Positions 28,928-38,963 of a DNA stretch of 38,963 nt are shown piece by piece. How positions within the stretch are numbered: the first letter of the stretch is position 1; every line of letters starts with the position of its first letter. This stretch comes from Rhizophlyctis rosea. Lineage: Eukaryota; Chytridiomycota; Chytridiomycetes; Rhizophlyctidales; Rhizophlyctidaceae. The position numbers and the translations under genes are program-made. Under the pieces are notes generated by a model. The model worked only from the letters and a program-made list of their open reading frames with translations, ran no database searches and was not told the DNA's origin. The stretch covers positions 1,615-40,577 of the forward strand of contig JADGJC010000345.1 in assembly GCA_027596075.1 (NCBI GenBank). Direction: 5' to 3'.

Positions 28928-29007
28928 CACTTAGCTCAGTTGGAGGAGCGTGAGGCTTGTAGCTCTTGGGCAATCAGTCAGCTCAGTTGGGCGGGTGTCA
29001 AGCCTCA
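28928..29007 (+). pseudogene. tRNA-like relic, rearranged copy of the tRNA-Lys 5' half
   Basis: Plus-strand sequence from 28930 (cttagctcagttgg, then aggagcgtgaggctt) closely matches the D arm and 5' anticodon stem of the neighbouring tRNA-Lys. It has no matching T arm or acceptor 3' strand. A second agctcagttgg follows at 28980-28990. The relic carries tgaggcttg (28951-28959) and its exact reverse complement caagcctca (28999-29007), so it can fold as a hairpin. It is not a functional tRNA gene; it is probably a broken inverted duplicate of the real gene about 110 bp away. Confidence 0.65.
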
Positions 29008-29682
29008 TGGCCCATTTGCTGTGTTTGAGAAAGTTTAAACTGTCGCAAGTCAGTGAGTTGTCACCCGCATCAGCCAAAGTTTAAAATACATCTGCAACCA
29101 TCAAGTTCTTCCGGAGATGTTGAACCGAGACGTCTTATTCATCACAGAGCCGATTATATTCTAGAACACCAGCCCAGAACGCCAATAGGTGCGCATTCTT
29201 CCTCACCCTCACAAATAGCGATGCATTCCACACGTGATTGACCACTTCGAAATCAAGTAAATCATTGAAACCGTTGGGTTTCTACAAGTGCACGCAGAAA
29301 GCGAAAATGTCAATCAGGCGAGGGGGATGCGAACCATTTGTGGGACAGATACTGTAAACTCAGATCACCCATGAACATAAGGGCACAGTCATGTAGTACA
29401 CGAAAGGACCCCTTTTATGCGTGTCCCACTCTTGTCACCCAGCCCCCGGTTGTGCAAAAATTTATTATTACCCCTGGCTGAGTCTCGAATCTGTCAATAA
29501 GTTCCACGCATCCGGGAGCGTCCAAGCCTAACAGGGCCCAATGCTCCCCACAATTCCCGGTGAAACAGTTGAAAGCATTTTGCGCGGGGGATGAGGTGTA
29601 ATTTTCTTAACTTTAGGGTACTGCGTCTTTTGAATCCCCCCCACCCCAATCTCTGCCCATTCATCTATGCCTTACCGTCAAA
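29008..29682. other. Upstream region of the membrane protein gene
   Basis: No gene. Short frames only. The last ~60 bases (ccccccaccccaatctctgccc, in the plus strand just before the ATG) are pyrimidine-rich and fit a fungal leader. No convincing TATA element was seen. Confidence 0.5.
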
Positions 29683-31726
29683 ATGTTGAAACTGCAACTA
29701 TTGACGGTGGTGGCCTCCTTGTTGGTGTGCGCTTTTTCATCATACATTCTAGCCTCCCTGCGTGGGGAAAACTGCCTACCTCGAAGTGATACCTCAAGCC
29801 CTTCCCAAAAAATATCCTGCCAATCGCCCAACGCTTACTACATCGATCTACGGATCTCCGTCGGTGCCCTCAGCACGGTCTTTTCCATCCTCGAACGAGC
29901 ATTTGCTCTTGCCGTTCACGCGCTCAGCCTAGCCTTCATCGCAAGACGCATCCGTAATGCCAAACCTGTCAACATCGGTGCAACCCTCTCAGTCACTTTC
30001 TCGAATGCAGGGAGTGTTCGGGCGTTACTGTTATCGGCTGTCGCTGCCATCCGTGGCGCATCCTCGGATTTCAAGTGGTTGGCCGCCTATTCCCTTCCCG
30101 GTCCCATCTTATTCGCCCTCCTCCTCTACTGGCAAACCTTGATCCAACCCGTTCCCTACTTGGCCTCAACCTCGACCGTCGTCGGGCCGTATTCGTACCA
30201 GCCCACCCTCGCCTGTACAACCAAAACATACTCGGACTGTTCCGTCCGGATCGCCGCGACGAACGGCTGGTACAGGAACGAAACGGAGGGTGTCGAAATC
30301 GCCTACAACAACAGCGCCTTTGGACAGATCATGTGGGATGATACCGCCACTCCGGTCCTTGTTCCCGCCCTCTCATCCCCATATGAGATAGTACAGGGTT
30401 CTACGATTCGCCTTCCTACGTCGTGCAAACCTGTCACCGAAGAATGCCATCTACATGCGGCGTTTGGAGCTTCTACACCTTATAACTGCCCGTACCCTAA
30501 CTGGAACTTGGGGAACGAGACCCAGAACATCGAGCAAAAGTTTGATGTGATCCGTCGGAACACAACCGGAAGTCCGTTTGAGGTCACGAGTCGCGGGGGT
30601 TTGCTATGGTTTTTAGTGATTAGGTACAACCAGCAGCGGACAGATGTGAAACCGGAATGGGTGATTCCAGTCCATGGAGGGCAAACGGCCTTGGCGATAT
30701 GCGAGGCATGGCTTGAACAAGTTCATTATGTGGCCACGCAGAAGAGCGTCACGACATCTAATCCTACCGTACTACCACTGAATACAACCTTGGCTATCCT
30801 TTCTTGGGCGGACATCTCCACTGTTGCCGCAACGTACGCGCATATGGTCACTCAACCGCACGCCCTCGTCGGGGATAAGTCGACGTACTTTCCCATGTTT
30901 GGTAAATTCATGGCCGAGCGCCTTCTTGCCATGTTGTCGGCCCCGACAATGCAAGCCACGTCGGATAACAGCGCGATCCACTCGACAGCCGAACCCAACA
31001 CCGCCACATGCCTCCCAAAAGTGCAAAGCATCATCATCTCAACTCTCCTCATCCTCATCTCCGTGTGCAGTATAGCAGGGGTGGTGGTGATTTGTCACAG
31101 TGGTCATAGATTAGCGGACGGGACAAGGGCGGTGTCAGTTTTGCTGGCTTGGTTGGAGGAGCCTGTGCACTTGGTGCACCAAGCTGTGTTTGGAAGGGGC
31201 CATGCGGTGGTAGATAGCAATACAAATAAGTCGGATGCGGATCGAAAGATGGAGGAATTGGAATTGGAGAAAAGGTGTTTATGGTCCGATGCGGGGGCGA
31301 ACGAAACGGTTATGGTGCGACATGTTTCGAGCGCGGCAAAGGTGGAGGATGAGAAAGTGGATACAATCAAGGCTGACGAATCTGACGTGTACATGCCTCA
31401 ATTCAACGTAAGTGTTAACTTGTAGCGATTAGTGAAGGGCGACGATACTTCTTATGCCAACCGTGTTTTTCTTTTGCCAGCCAAGCAACTCTTATGCACC
31501 AAGCAGTCCACCCTCTCCTATAGCGCAGCCCATTTTCTATAACAATACTCAGTCCCAAACTGCACCACCAGCTTCCGTTGCTGCGACACAACCGACACCA
31601 CAAGCTGCTCCTTACTGGCCGCCATTCCTAAGCGCGGCGCAACCAATGTCACAAGGCAACACGTTGCAGCAAGGCGTGACAACCTCTCACCAGTGGCTGC
31701 CCCGTCAGCCTCCATATCAGCAGTAG
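29683..31726 (+). CDS. Orphan multi-pass membrane protein with Cys-rich ectodomain
   Basis: Two exons, 29683-31407 and 31481-31726, joined in phase 0 over a 73-bp intron (GTAAGT donor, TTTTGCCAG acceptor) give 656 residues. An unspliced frame would stop five codons after the donor. Hydrophobic segments lie at about 3-25, 58-87, 132-156 and 448-471. Between the last two is a ~290-residue domain with Cys178, 186, 248, 255, 269 and 340 and N-glycosylation sequons at Asn199, 209, 278, 293 and 367, so it is probably extracytoplasmic. The tail after 472 is polar, contains a short charged DADRKMEELELEKR helix, and ends in a Pro/Ser/Gln-rich segment encoded by exon 2 (SSPPSPIAQP, then QPPYQQ). I do not recognise the family; a plasma-membrane receptor or sensor is one possibility without direct support. 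The ATG at 29683 is the first in frame, in an acceptable context (tcaaaATG). Confidence 0.82.
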
Positions 31727-34700
31727 ATGTTTCGTATTGCACCGCTTTAGTTGCAATCATTCTAGCGACAGGTATCCCGACCCCCAAACATAGCATATTC
31801 TAATCCCTAATCCCCATACAAATATTAGTAATACTTGGATAATTGATAAAATTCGATAGTGTTAAGCCGGTCTCGAGCAGAATGGCATGTAGTTTCAACC
31901 TCATAATCTTTTAATCTAGTTCTAATAATCATAAGATGAATCATAAGCGTTACAGGATCTGCACAAAGAATCTTCACAAAGAACCTTTCTAGGTTGACGG
32001 CGGACAAGGTTGAGCTTTTGGATGGCGGCGGTCGGCACAGTGCGAGCCTCGAAAATGCCAAAAATGCGGAATGATTTACCTACTAACAAGACCAAAACGG
32101 AAATTAAATGAGGACGGATCGATTGAACGGAACCCATTCACCAAGACGAGTATTGAGTTTATTGTGTTGAAATCGGGAAGGAATTACACCACCCGCAGTT
32201 CATACCGGTTCTGTTTTTGAATTCAGGCCATTCGGTTATGTGATTTCCTGACGTGGTATAGATGGTCCGATCCACTCGATCCGACTACGGACTACCACCT
32301 TGTACATCCCAGGGTTTGCGGAGCTGTTGCTCAAAAAGGTTCAAACGTCCAGCCGAATTAGGGGTGCCACGGGAGGAAGTGGCCCTTGGAGGGAGAAAAG
32401 ATTAGAGTTCCTGAGGCAAAATTCCATTCTAGAAGGCATCACATCCACCACCTGGCATGTAGCATACCACAAAAGTGATCCCACCATGTCCCCATCCATC
32501 TCCAGCCCATTTTCCGCTTGCGGCGTCCCTGAATGGTTTCATCGGATCCCCATCCACCGTATCCAGCGACCCCTTTTTCAGCATTCCTCTTCACTACATG
32601 GACAACTGAACACACACTGGGCTCCAACATGATCTTCTTGCCAATGATGCATGCGTACATCTCGTGTGTGGAGTCTCAACAAAGTGAGTTCAACTTTGGA
32701 CAGATCAAAAGCAGCAAAGTAGGAATGAGCGTATCATAATATCTGTCTATTGATACTTATTGAGTTTATTGCCTCTCATACCCCCCGTACGAGGCATCCC
32801 AGCTTGAATTTTCTCGATACTATCCGCGGCTCTCCAACACTCCTCGCTTCGGGTGCATGGGGATTGCTCCAATCGACCTACTATGTTGCAGGAAGATAGC
32901 TAGATGCTTTCTTTTGGCGCTGAGACTTTCGGAGGAATGGAGATCATGCCTTTGTAAATGATTGTTAACAAGTTGCAGGAGGGGATCTGGACTTAGCGCA
33001 GCAACTTCTGCTTGCGCGGGTGATGCACTTCCGTATTCGGCTGTTCCAATGTCACAGATGTCGCATTCAATCGAGCCCTCCTCTGGTGCCCTTTGGTGCC
33101 CTATATGAAGCACAAAAAGGAAACACCTTTTGTTCACGCTACATGGCGTGGTGCTGTACGTGCCGCACCTTACATGGCAACGTCCATCAATTTGACAATT
33201 TCAGTAGTCAAATACCCGACAATGAAGTGGAAACGGGTGGATCAACCGGCTGGCAGGATGGTATGACCCAGCTCTTGACGCTATATATTTGATATTACAA
33301 GCAGATTGAAGAAGTGATAAAGTCAAATAATGACTCTGTCATCCCTGCTGTACTTGATAGTGTGGATGGTGGTGATTTTTCCCCCCAAGATCGTTCACCA
33401 TACTTACCGTGCATGAGGCGTTCGTTGATAATGACTTGCGATGGGGAAACAAACATGATATTTTATTTGAGCCCTGAGATCAATTCGACGAATCCAAGCG
33501 GCAAAAGTGAAGAGTAATCCGAAATTTTCAATGGCCAGCGATCCAACCTTTGTTTGGGGCATCGGGCTTATACGTTTGGCTCCTTTGTACAAGTCTACTT
33601 TTACACCTCTTATGCGCCATTCACTCACTCGAAGCCCGACTGAGGATGGAGTAGCTTCATTCCCCGCAGCAGTGCAATAGCATTCAATCAAGGCACAATT
33701 TCGGGGCGGTCAACCTCTAGAACTCATGCGCATTTGCGATAAGTTCTTGGCTCGACGTTTTTTGGCTTGACCTTGCAAAGTTGCAAAATCAATCAGGTGG
33801 TAGACATGTAAATTTCATTGATTCATACCTGCGATAAGTAGCGAGCACTGGGAAGGTTCCCGTTCATATGTGGCTGACATTTGACTGTGCTCGCTCTTGC
33901 GTTCCCCGCCGGAGTTGAATCACATTGAATAGTCACTCCTACAAATTGACCAAGAGTTTTCCGTTATACATCAACGACGGACCGAATGTCCATCATAGCG
34001 GTCCATTGACAGATCGTAGGAGGTGGGTGCGGCACCGCATCCATTTCGATGCCGGTATGTTCCTTCACTCTTGAAAGCAAAATTCGGTATTTCGCTCGGT
34101 GCCTGCCTACATCTTTTAGGATTATTTTTTTGCCAAGTCCATCTATTTCGCCACTTTGACCGTCGATGCAGACGATGTCCTTAGATGGTTCCAGGGCGGA
34201 AAAATGGGGCTAAGAGGGAGCGGACAGAGGATGATGGAGCCCAATGCGTCATTCTGCGATATATTGAAGCTCCTGTTTGGGGAAATTTCGGGTTTGTGCA
34301 AGAAGGATGTACATGGGATCTGTCCAACTTCCCTATCGCAAACCTAAGCATGAGGTATTGCTAGTCCACCCGCCTTACACTCATGCACGTTCCTTTCATC
34401 ATTGGTTGAAAAAAGTGAAAAGGTTGATGAAGATATGCACGGCCAGGGCAGTGAAGCACGTACGGATCTCGAAGTTTGAGCTCATGGGGTGAGTACAGAA
34501 TGTCTGTGGATGGTGGATTACCTCGTGAAGATGTAGTAAAGCCGGGACGGCAATGTCCCATGGGCGGAAAGACTTTTGTTTGAGACCAAGCGGTGCTCGA
34601 AATGATCCGGAAGACGTCAGTTGACGAGCACTTCAATGACTTGGTGAAGCGCATCGTATCGCAGCTCCGCGTCTCTGCCGAGTTAGGCTTTTGAAGATAA

Positions 34701-37700
34701 GTGCCGAAACTCGATCGGCCGCGAGGAGGAGTATTGATGCTCATCATCAGGAAAGTGCCGCCGCTTGATCAGGCCGCGCGCCTCTCGATAGGCGGTTGAA
34801 GACCATCACATGCAAAAGAAGCTAGTATTACCGTTAAATAAAGACATCTGTCCAGAGCAAGTCGGACAAACTGTCCACCATTCTAAGCAAGGGGGAGTGA
34901 GGGGTTGACGGTGGGGACGGCCTTTGTTGAAGCTGTTGATGTTATTCAATATTGATGATACAGATGATCATCGATGGTAGTCTCGAGTATTGCTTGTCGG
35001 TCCCCCTTGTGCCGCTTCGGAAAACCCCGCAAGCAAAAACACAAGTCATTCCGCCCAGGGAGGCAGCGGCCATAGTTCCCCTTGTTGGCTCAGCGGGGTG
35101 CGTCAGCGTCGCTGTAGCTCGCAGCAATATCGTTCTAGAGGATAACGGTTTGGATTATCGGAATGGTGGAGTGTCGTCATCGTTTGGATGACTATCAAAA
35201 ACGAATGCTTGTGAGCGAACGGCCATGGAGTCTATAGCCCCGCCCATCACATCCATTCGACCGCCTTCCTGTTGAGGCTTCGTCTCTTACAGAAACTCAC
35301 GTGCACTTTTTCCCCATCAGATTTCATGGGCTTACATGCGTCTTTTGAAAAATGAACATTTTTATGGACGTCAGCTGTGTCTTGAAGCGTAAGAGGTACT
35401 GCGGACTTCTTTCCCCAATATATTCGCTTCTAACGGCCGAATCTCATTTTTCGGTCCCTCTCAACAAAATCTTCGACGAGAAGGCTCTAAACCGAGGCGG
35501 CTAGCGCGGTGAGGAAACTTACGGATGTTGAAGTTTGCCCTCCGAAATGTACGTTGAAAACATCCGTCGATGGTGGGTTCATGTTTGACTTGTTTGTCTC
35601 GTATAACAGTCGGTTTTACTCTGTGAAGACCGACTATAGCTTACTGCAGAGCCGGTAGCCAGGCTAGCCTTGCTTGCCCCTGACGGGGGCGGATTGGCAG
35701 TAATTGTCTCATCCCTGAACCAAGGTGCCGCCGGTGATCCGACGACGGTATGCCCTATGAGTCGTTGAGGTCAAACCAGATGGCAAAAAGAAGGCCACAA
35801 TGAACAACAGAGGACGGGCGTCAGGAGAAAGTCGGAAGCACCGTCTCAGCCGTCTCTTTCTGCGGGGCGGCGTGAGCAGATCTGATGCAAACAGATGCCC
35901 AATGTTGCTTTGACTAGCATGGATGGTCATCAAATATCTGTTTTTGAAGAATTGCTCCTCGGTGATGAGTTCCTTGCGTATCCGTCGATCGACGCAAAGT
36001 ATGACCAATATGTTCCTGATGCACGACTACAACTCGATATATTTGAACCAGTGCTGGCCTTCTCTCTCCATGACGTCTGTTCTATGTAAACTGTAGGGAC
36101 AACACCCTTTTTTCCCTGCGAATTGAGGGAGCCGACATAAGCTCATCTCCGCCTGCAATGATCTATCTGCTTCATCTCAACGCCAGCGTCAAATGCCGGG
36201 GTCTTTCTTCCATCCTTTGCACCGGCCACCTGTAAGACCCCGTAATTCAGTTCCTTCTCTTTTCTTGTTTGGTCTGATGGAACGTACAGAACTCACACGA
36301 TCTCAAAAAGAAATGATGGCAGACGCCCCCGCAAAGCCCGTTGCAAGTCACCTTTGCAGGAATGGCAACTTATTGAATTGGGACAAATAACGGTGAGACC
36401 ATCTATCCGGTATTTAGAAATTGGTGCACCACATGGGGTTGAAACCAATTTCCGTAGATGAAGGAGAAGCTCGGTCTGCATCGTTCAAACATGAGAGCGG
36501 AACTGCATGCAAATCACTACAGGGCCCACATACTACTATATGACGCCGCTTCGTTTTTGATCTCTTTTCCGCATCCTACTCATTATGCACTGCTCATTAA
36601 GCACTTTGGCCGGATTCGTGAGCAAGAGAAAAAAAATGTTGGTAATGATGCGGTCATTGCAGTAATGGAGGCAGAGGGCATATTTCCCTCGTCAACTGCC
36701 CTGGTTATTATGGTCGAAGTTGTCGAGGACATTTGTGCTGGGGGTGCAGAAAGGCTGCACTTTACGGTAAGATTTTGCCGGATCCTGCATTGCTTATCAT
36801 CAGATTGGGATGAATCGCATTCGATGCCTTCAACTGCACCTTCCTCCTTGAGAACCTGTAGACGGTAGTATCTCTTTTTGGCATCTTATCTTATAGCTTG
36901 TGCCCTCTTCTTGGCATTCAGTCTAGATCTTTGATCGCAATCGGTGGTTGTCTCATTGAGCCATTAGAGGTGTTGTATTCAACTTTTCTCATTGGCGCTG
37001 CTCTAAAGGACCACATGTTCATTTTTTTTTTCCATGGGATGCTCTTGTCAGCGCGTTCTAAAAGAAAGAGGAGCACAAGAGAGGGTAAAAATGCGGAAGT
37101 TCAAGATCCAAGTGCGTCACTGAGAGGGGGTGCGGCGCTCAAGACTCTTGTCAGTCTTCCTACCATCGGTGCTTTTGGAATCGTGTGGGGGCAGATTTGC
37201 GCACTTTGCGCTTCACATCAGGATGAGCTTCCGTCGAAAATGTATAACGGGGACAGTGGACTCACCACCAAAGCGGATTCATTTGCATGATCCTGCCATC
37301 TTTTCAAATGTTTATACGGCTGTCACCTATGAAATGGATAACAAAATGTGGTTTAGTTGCTTTGTAGGTCCCCTCATGCACCATGGACCCAATTCGGCAA
37401 AGGACAAATTTGAACGGGATAGGACTGACATCCACCACCGTTGATCTTGTGCTCAATTTTGGCCATTTCACTCCTGGAGTGAACCATATCGACGAAGTGA
37501 GATAGGTAGCACGAGATACCTAGGTCCGAATAACTTTTTGCTACTGACTTTGATGGGCAAACTCCGCGGACGTGACGCGGGGCCACATATGAATTTGAGC
37601 TACATACTCTACATCAATCGCCAGCGGCTTACGAATTGGGAAAAAGAAAACGCCAGGTGAGATTACATCCGTCTCATGGACACCGATCGATTGGACGTAC

Positions 37701-38327
37701 GATGAAGAGACGAGTGAGACGGCATAAAAATGTGCATACCGAGCATACCATTAGGATGGTGGCTGCGATTCGGACCCTGAAATCTCAAATTATTCCCATC
37801 AAGGACTATATTACTCCATATGGTATTGATTGCACTGCCATTATCCCAGATGATATGCCGTATAACGAGGGCTGAGGGGTGCTAGCTGTATGACCATGTA
37901 TCACTGTGTATTACATTTTCCCACTTGTTGTACCACCAACCCACTCGATGAATAGGCAATGATTAGTGGGGACACCGGATATCCCTCCGATAGTCACGTG
38001 TCATTAGCCGGGTGAGTCGTGACACGCGGGATTGTGGTGCGGCAGATTCACGCAAAGACACTCAACCACAAAAGAAGTTTGGCTGGCAAGGTCTGTTCTT
38101 CTATTTTCCCACGCTGCATTCCTCTTGTTTCCCACGCTGCTGCCATCACACTCATTCCAGCACACAAGCACACTGAGGAGAACATAACATACCGGAGAAA
38201 TAGTGAGATGGTCGTGGGAAGGTATTTGGGGATGGGGACGCCATTGCTGTTGTCTGGTGAAAAGACACGGTGACTGACGGACGACTCACTAATTGTTTGT
38301 TTACATAGCCCGCCAACGACAACCATA
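31727..38327. other. Gene-free stretch with one old duplication
   Basis: About 6.6 kb with no gene I can support. A pair of diverged direct repeats lies near 34420-34510 and 35480-35575 (listed separately). Four consecutive plus-strand frames between 36458 and 37875 (136, 130, 104 and 79 codons) include a protein-like stretch around 36560-36760, but their lengths are what chance gives in this much sequence and no family or coherent splice pattern is visible. I saw no transposase, reverse transcriptase or RNA gene. Confidence 0.5.
34420..35600. repeat. Pair of diverged direct repeats, ~1.06 kb apart
   Basis: The stretch around 34461 (tacggatctcgaagtttg) and the one around 35520 (tacggatgttgaagtttg) match and are followed by similar sequence ending in gatggtggatta (34509-34520) and gatggtgggttc (35569-35580). 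The match fades on both sides. This looks like another old tandem or dispersed duplication, similar in style to the one at 18890-22260. Confidence 0.45.
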
Positions 38328-38740
38328 ATGGCCGCACCGCGCTATTGCTCAGGTGAGGACTCAATCTTTGGATGCTCCTTTGCAGTTCAGAACGGCTCTA
38401 ATAGCTCATTATATCATCCTCCCTTTGGCAACTCAGACTGCGGCGAGCAACTCAACAGCGCATCCCGTGAGACAATATGCTCGGAATGTAGAGGTAAGTA
38501 TGTCGTGTGACCGACCGTCAACCCTCTTGTTTATCATACGTAAATAAACAAACCTAATCCACGTCCGTCCTTCCTGATCATGTGACACAGAAATCCGCCA
38601 ACAACCCGAAGTGTACGATGTCATGCCTGACTTGACCAATTACTGCAGACCTTGTCGTGGGAAGGGATTTGTACATACTTCCACTGTGCCACATGATAGA
38701 CCTGCGCTAGCGAGATGTCCCTATTGTGGTGTGTGTAATG
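38328..38740 (+). CDS. CxxCxGxG zinc-finger-like protein, incomplete at window end
   Basis: Two exons are visible, 38328-38493 and 38591-38740, separated by a 97-bp intron (GTAAGT donor, ACACAG acceptor). A strong GTGAGT donor at 38741 shows that the gene continues past a further intron, probably beyond the window. The 105 visible residues hold Cys pairs at 51/54, 73/76 and 97/100 plus Cys103. CRPCRGKG (73-80) matches the CxxCxGxG motif of the DnaJ cysteine-rich domain exactly, and CPYCGVCNG (97-105) is a close variant. Such motifs bind zinc; here there is no J domain in the visible part, so a BSD2-like or other DnaJ-type zinc-finger protein is possible. The start is uncertain: an exon ending in an upstream acceptor (ttacatag, ending 38308) could also feed this frame. 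Confidence 0.55.
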
Positions 38741-38792
38741 GTGAGTATTCACTGTTGGATGTGGGGATTGGCGTGTGGTGTGTGTAGTTGGG

Positions 38793-38948
38793 AGTTCCGC
38801 GGGTTGGGTCTGGAGCGAAGTGGTGGAAATAAGTCCCGCGGATTGGGCTTGGAGCGAAGTGGTGGAAGTGAGTCCCGCGGGTTGGGCTTGGAGCGAAGTG
38901 GTGGAAATGAGTCCCGCGGATTAGGGCTGGAGCGAAGCGTTGGAAATG
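38793..38948. repeat. 39-bp minisatellite, four copies
   Basis: Four head-to-tail copies of a 39-bp unit: 38793-38831, 38832-38870, 38871-38909 and 38910-38948. Each contains ccgcgg (tccgcggg in copy 1) and ggagcgaag. The copies are near-identical, except the last, which has diverged (ttagggctgg, gcgttgg). The array starts 53 bases after the splice donor of the zinc-finger-like gene, so it probably lies in an intron. It may continue past the window edge in degraded form. Confidence 0.9.
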
Positions 38949-38963
38949 CGCAATATGACGCGG

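Noticed and set aside
36458..37875. Run of four plus-strand frames possibly forming a gene
   Set aside because: Frames of 80-136 codons are expected several times by chance in 39 kb, and I could not join them with convincing splice sites or recognise a family.

Overview
This window looks like nuclear DNA from a fungus. The protein-coding genes carry short GT-AG introns (59-137 bp, one of 490 bp in a ribosomal protein gene), sometimes with a TACTAAC-like branch site. Both tRNA genes end at T-runs typical of RNA polymerase III, and one has an intron just 3' of the anticodon. The gene set (eS27, a Ych1/Ibp1-type phosphatase, a two-component receiver protein, a secreted GH11 xylanase) fits a plant-matter-degrading fungus. 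An early-diverging zoosporic (chytrid-like) fungus is my guess from the mixture of features; the sequence does not prove it. A 10-base N run at 22557-22566 marks an assembly gap.

Layout. 1-2860: no supported gene, two foldback structures. 2861-3331 (-): two-exon Ych1/Ibp1-like Cdc25/rhodanese-family phosphatase. 3919-3992 (+): tRNA-Asn(GTT). 4005-7040: no supported gene, ending in a pyrimidine-rich leader. 7041-8704 (+): two-exon response-regulator receiver protein with a long disordered tail. 8705-17265: almost empty, with a possible decayed multi-exon gene on the minus strand (about 15.2-17.3 kb). 17390-18313 (+): four-exon eS27 gene beginning with a 6-nt coding exon. 18890-22260: two neighbouring, strongly diverged copies of a ~1.6 kb segment. 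22400-26430: no supported gene. 26529-27752 (+): four-exon GH11 xylanase with two C-terminal six-cysteine modules. 28407-28616: tandem ~50-bp repeats, each with a conserved hairpin. 28733-28823 (-): intron-containing tRNA-Lys(TTT), followed by a rearranged tRNA-like relic. 29683-31726 (+): two-exon orphan membrane protein. 31727-38327: no supported gene, one diverged duplicated segment. 38328-end (+): incomplete gene for a CxxCxGxG zinc-finger-like protein, with a 39-bp minisatellite behind its second exon.

The genes do not form a pathway. They are separate transcription units in a gene-poor region of old, decayed duplications. The most interesting protein is the xylanase: its catalytic domain is intact and followed by a Gly/Thr/Ser linker and two modules with identical cysteine spacing, of the ShKT-like (C-x3-C-x2-C ending) type. 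These are not a standard fungal cellulose-binding domain and may be substrate-binding or docking modules.
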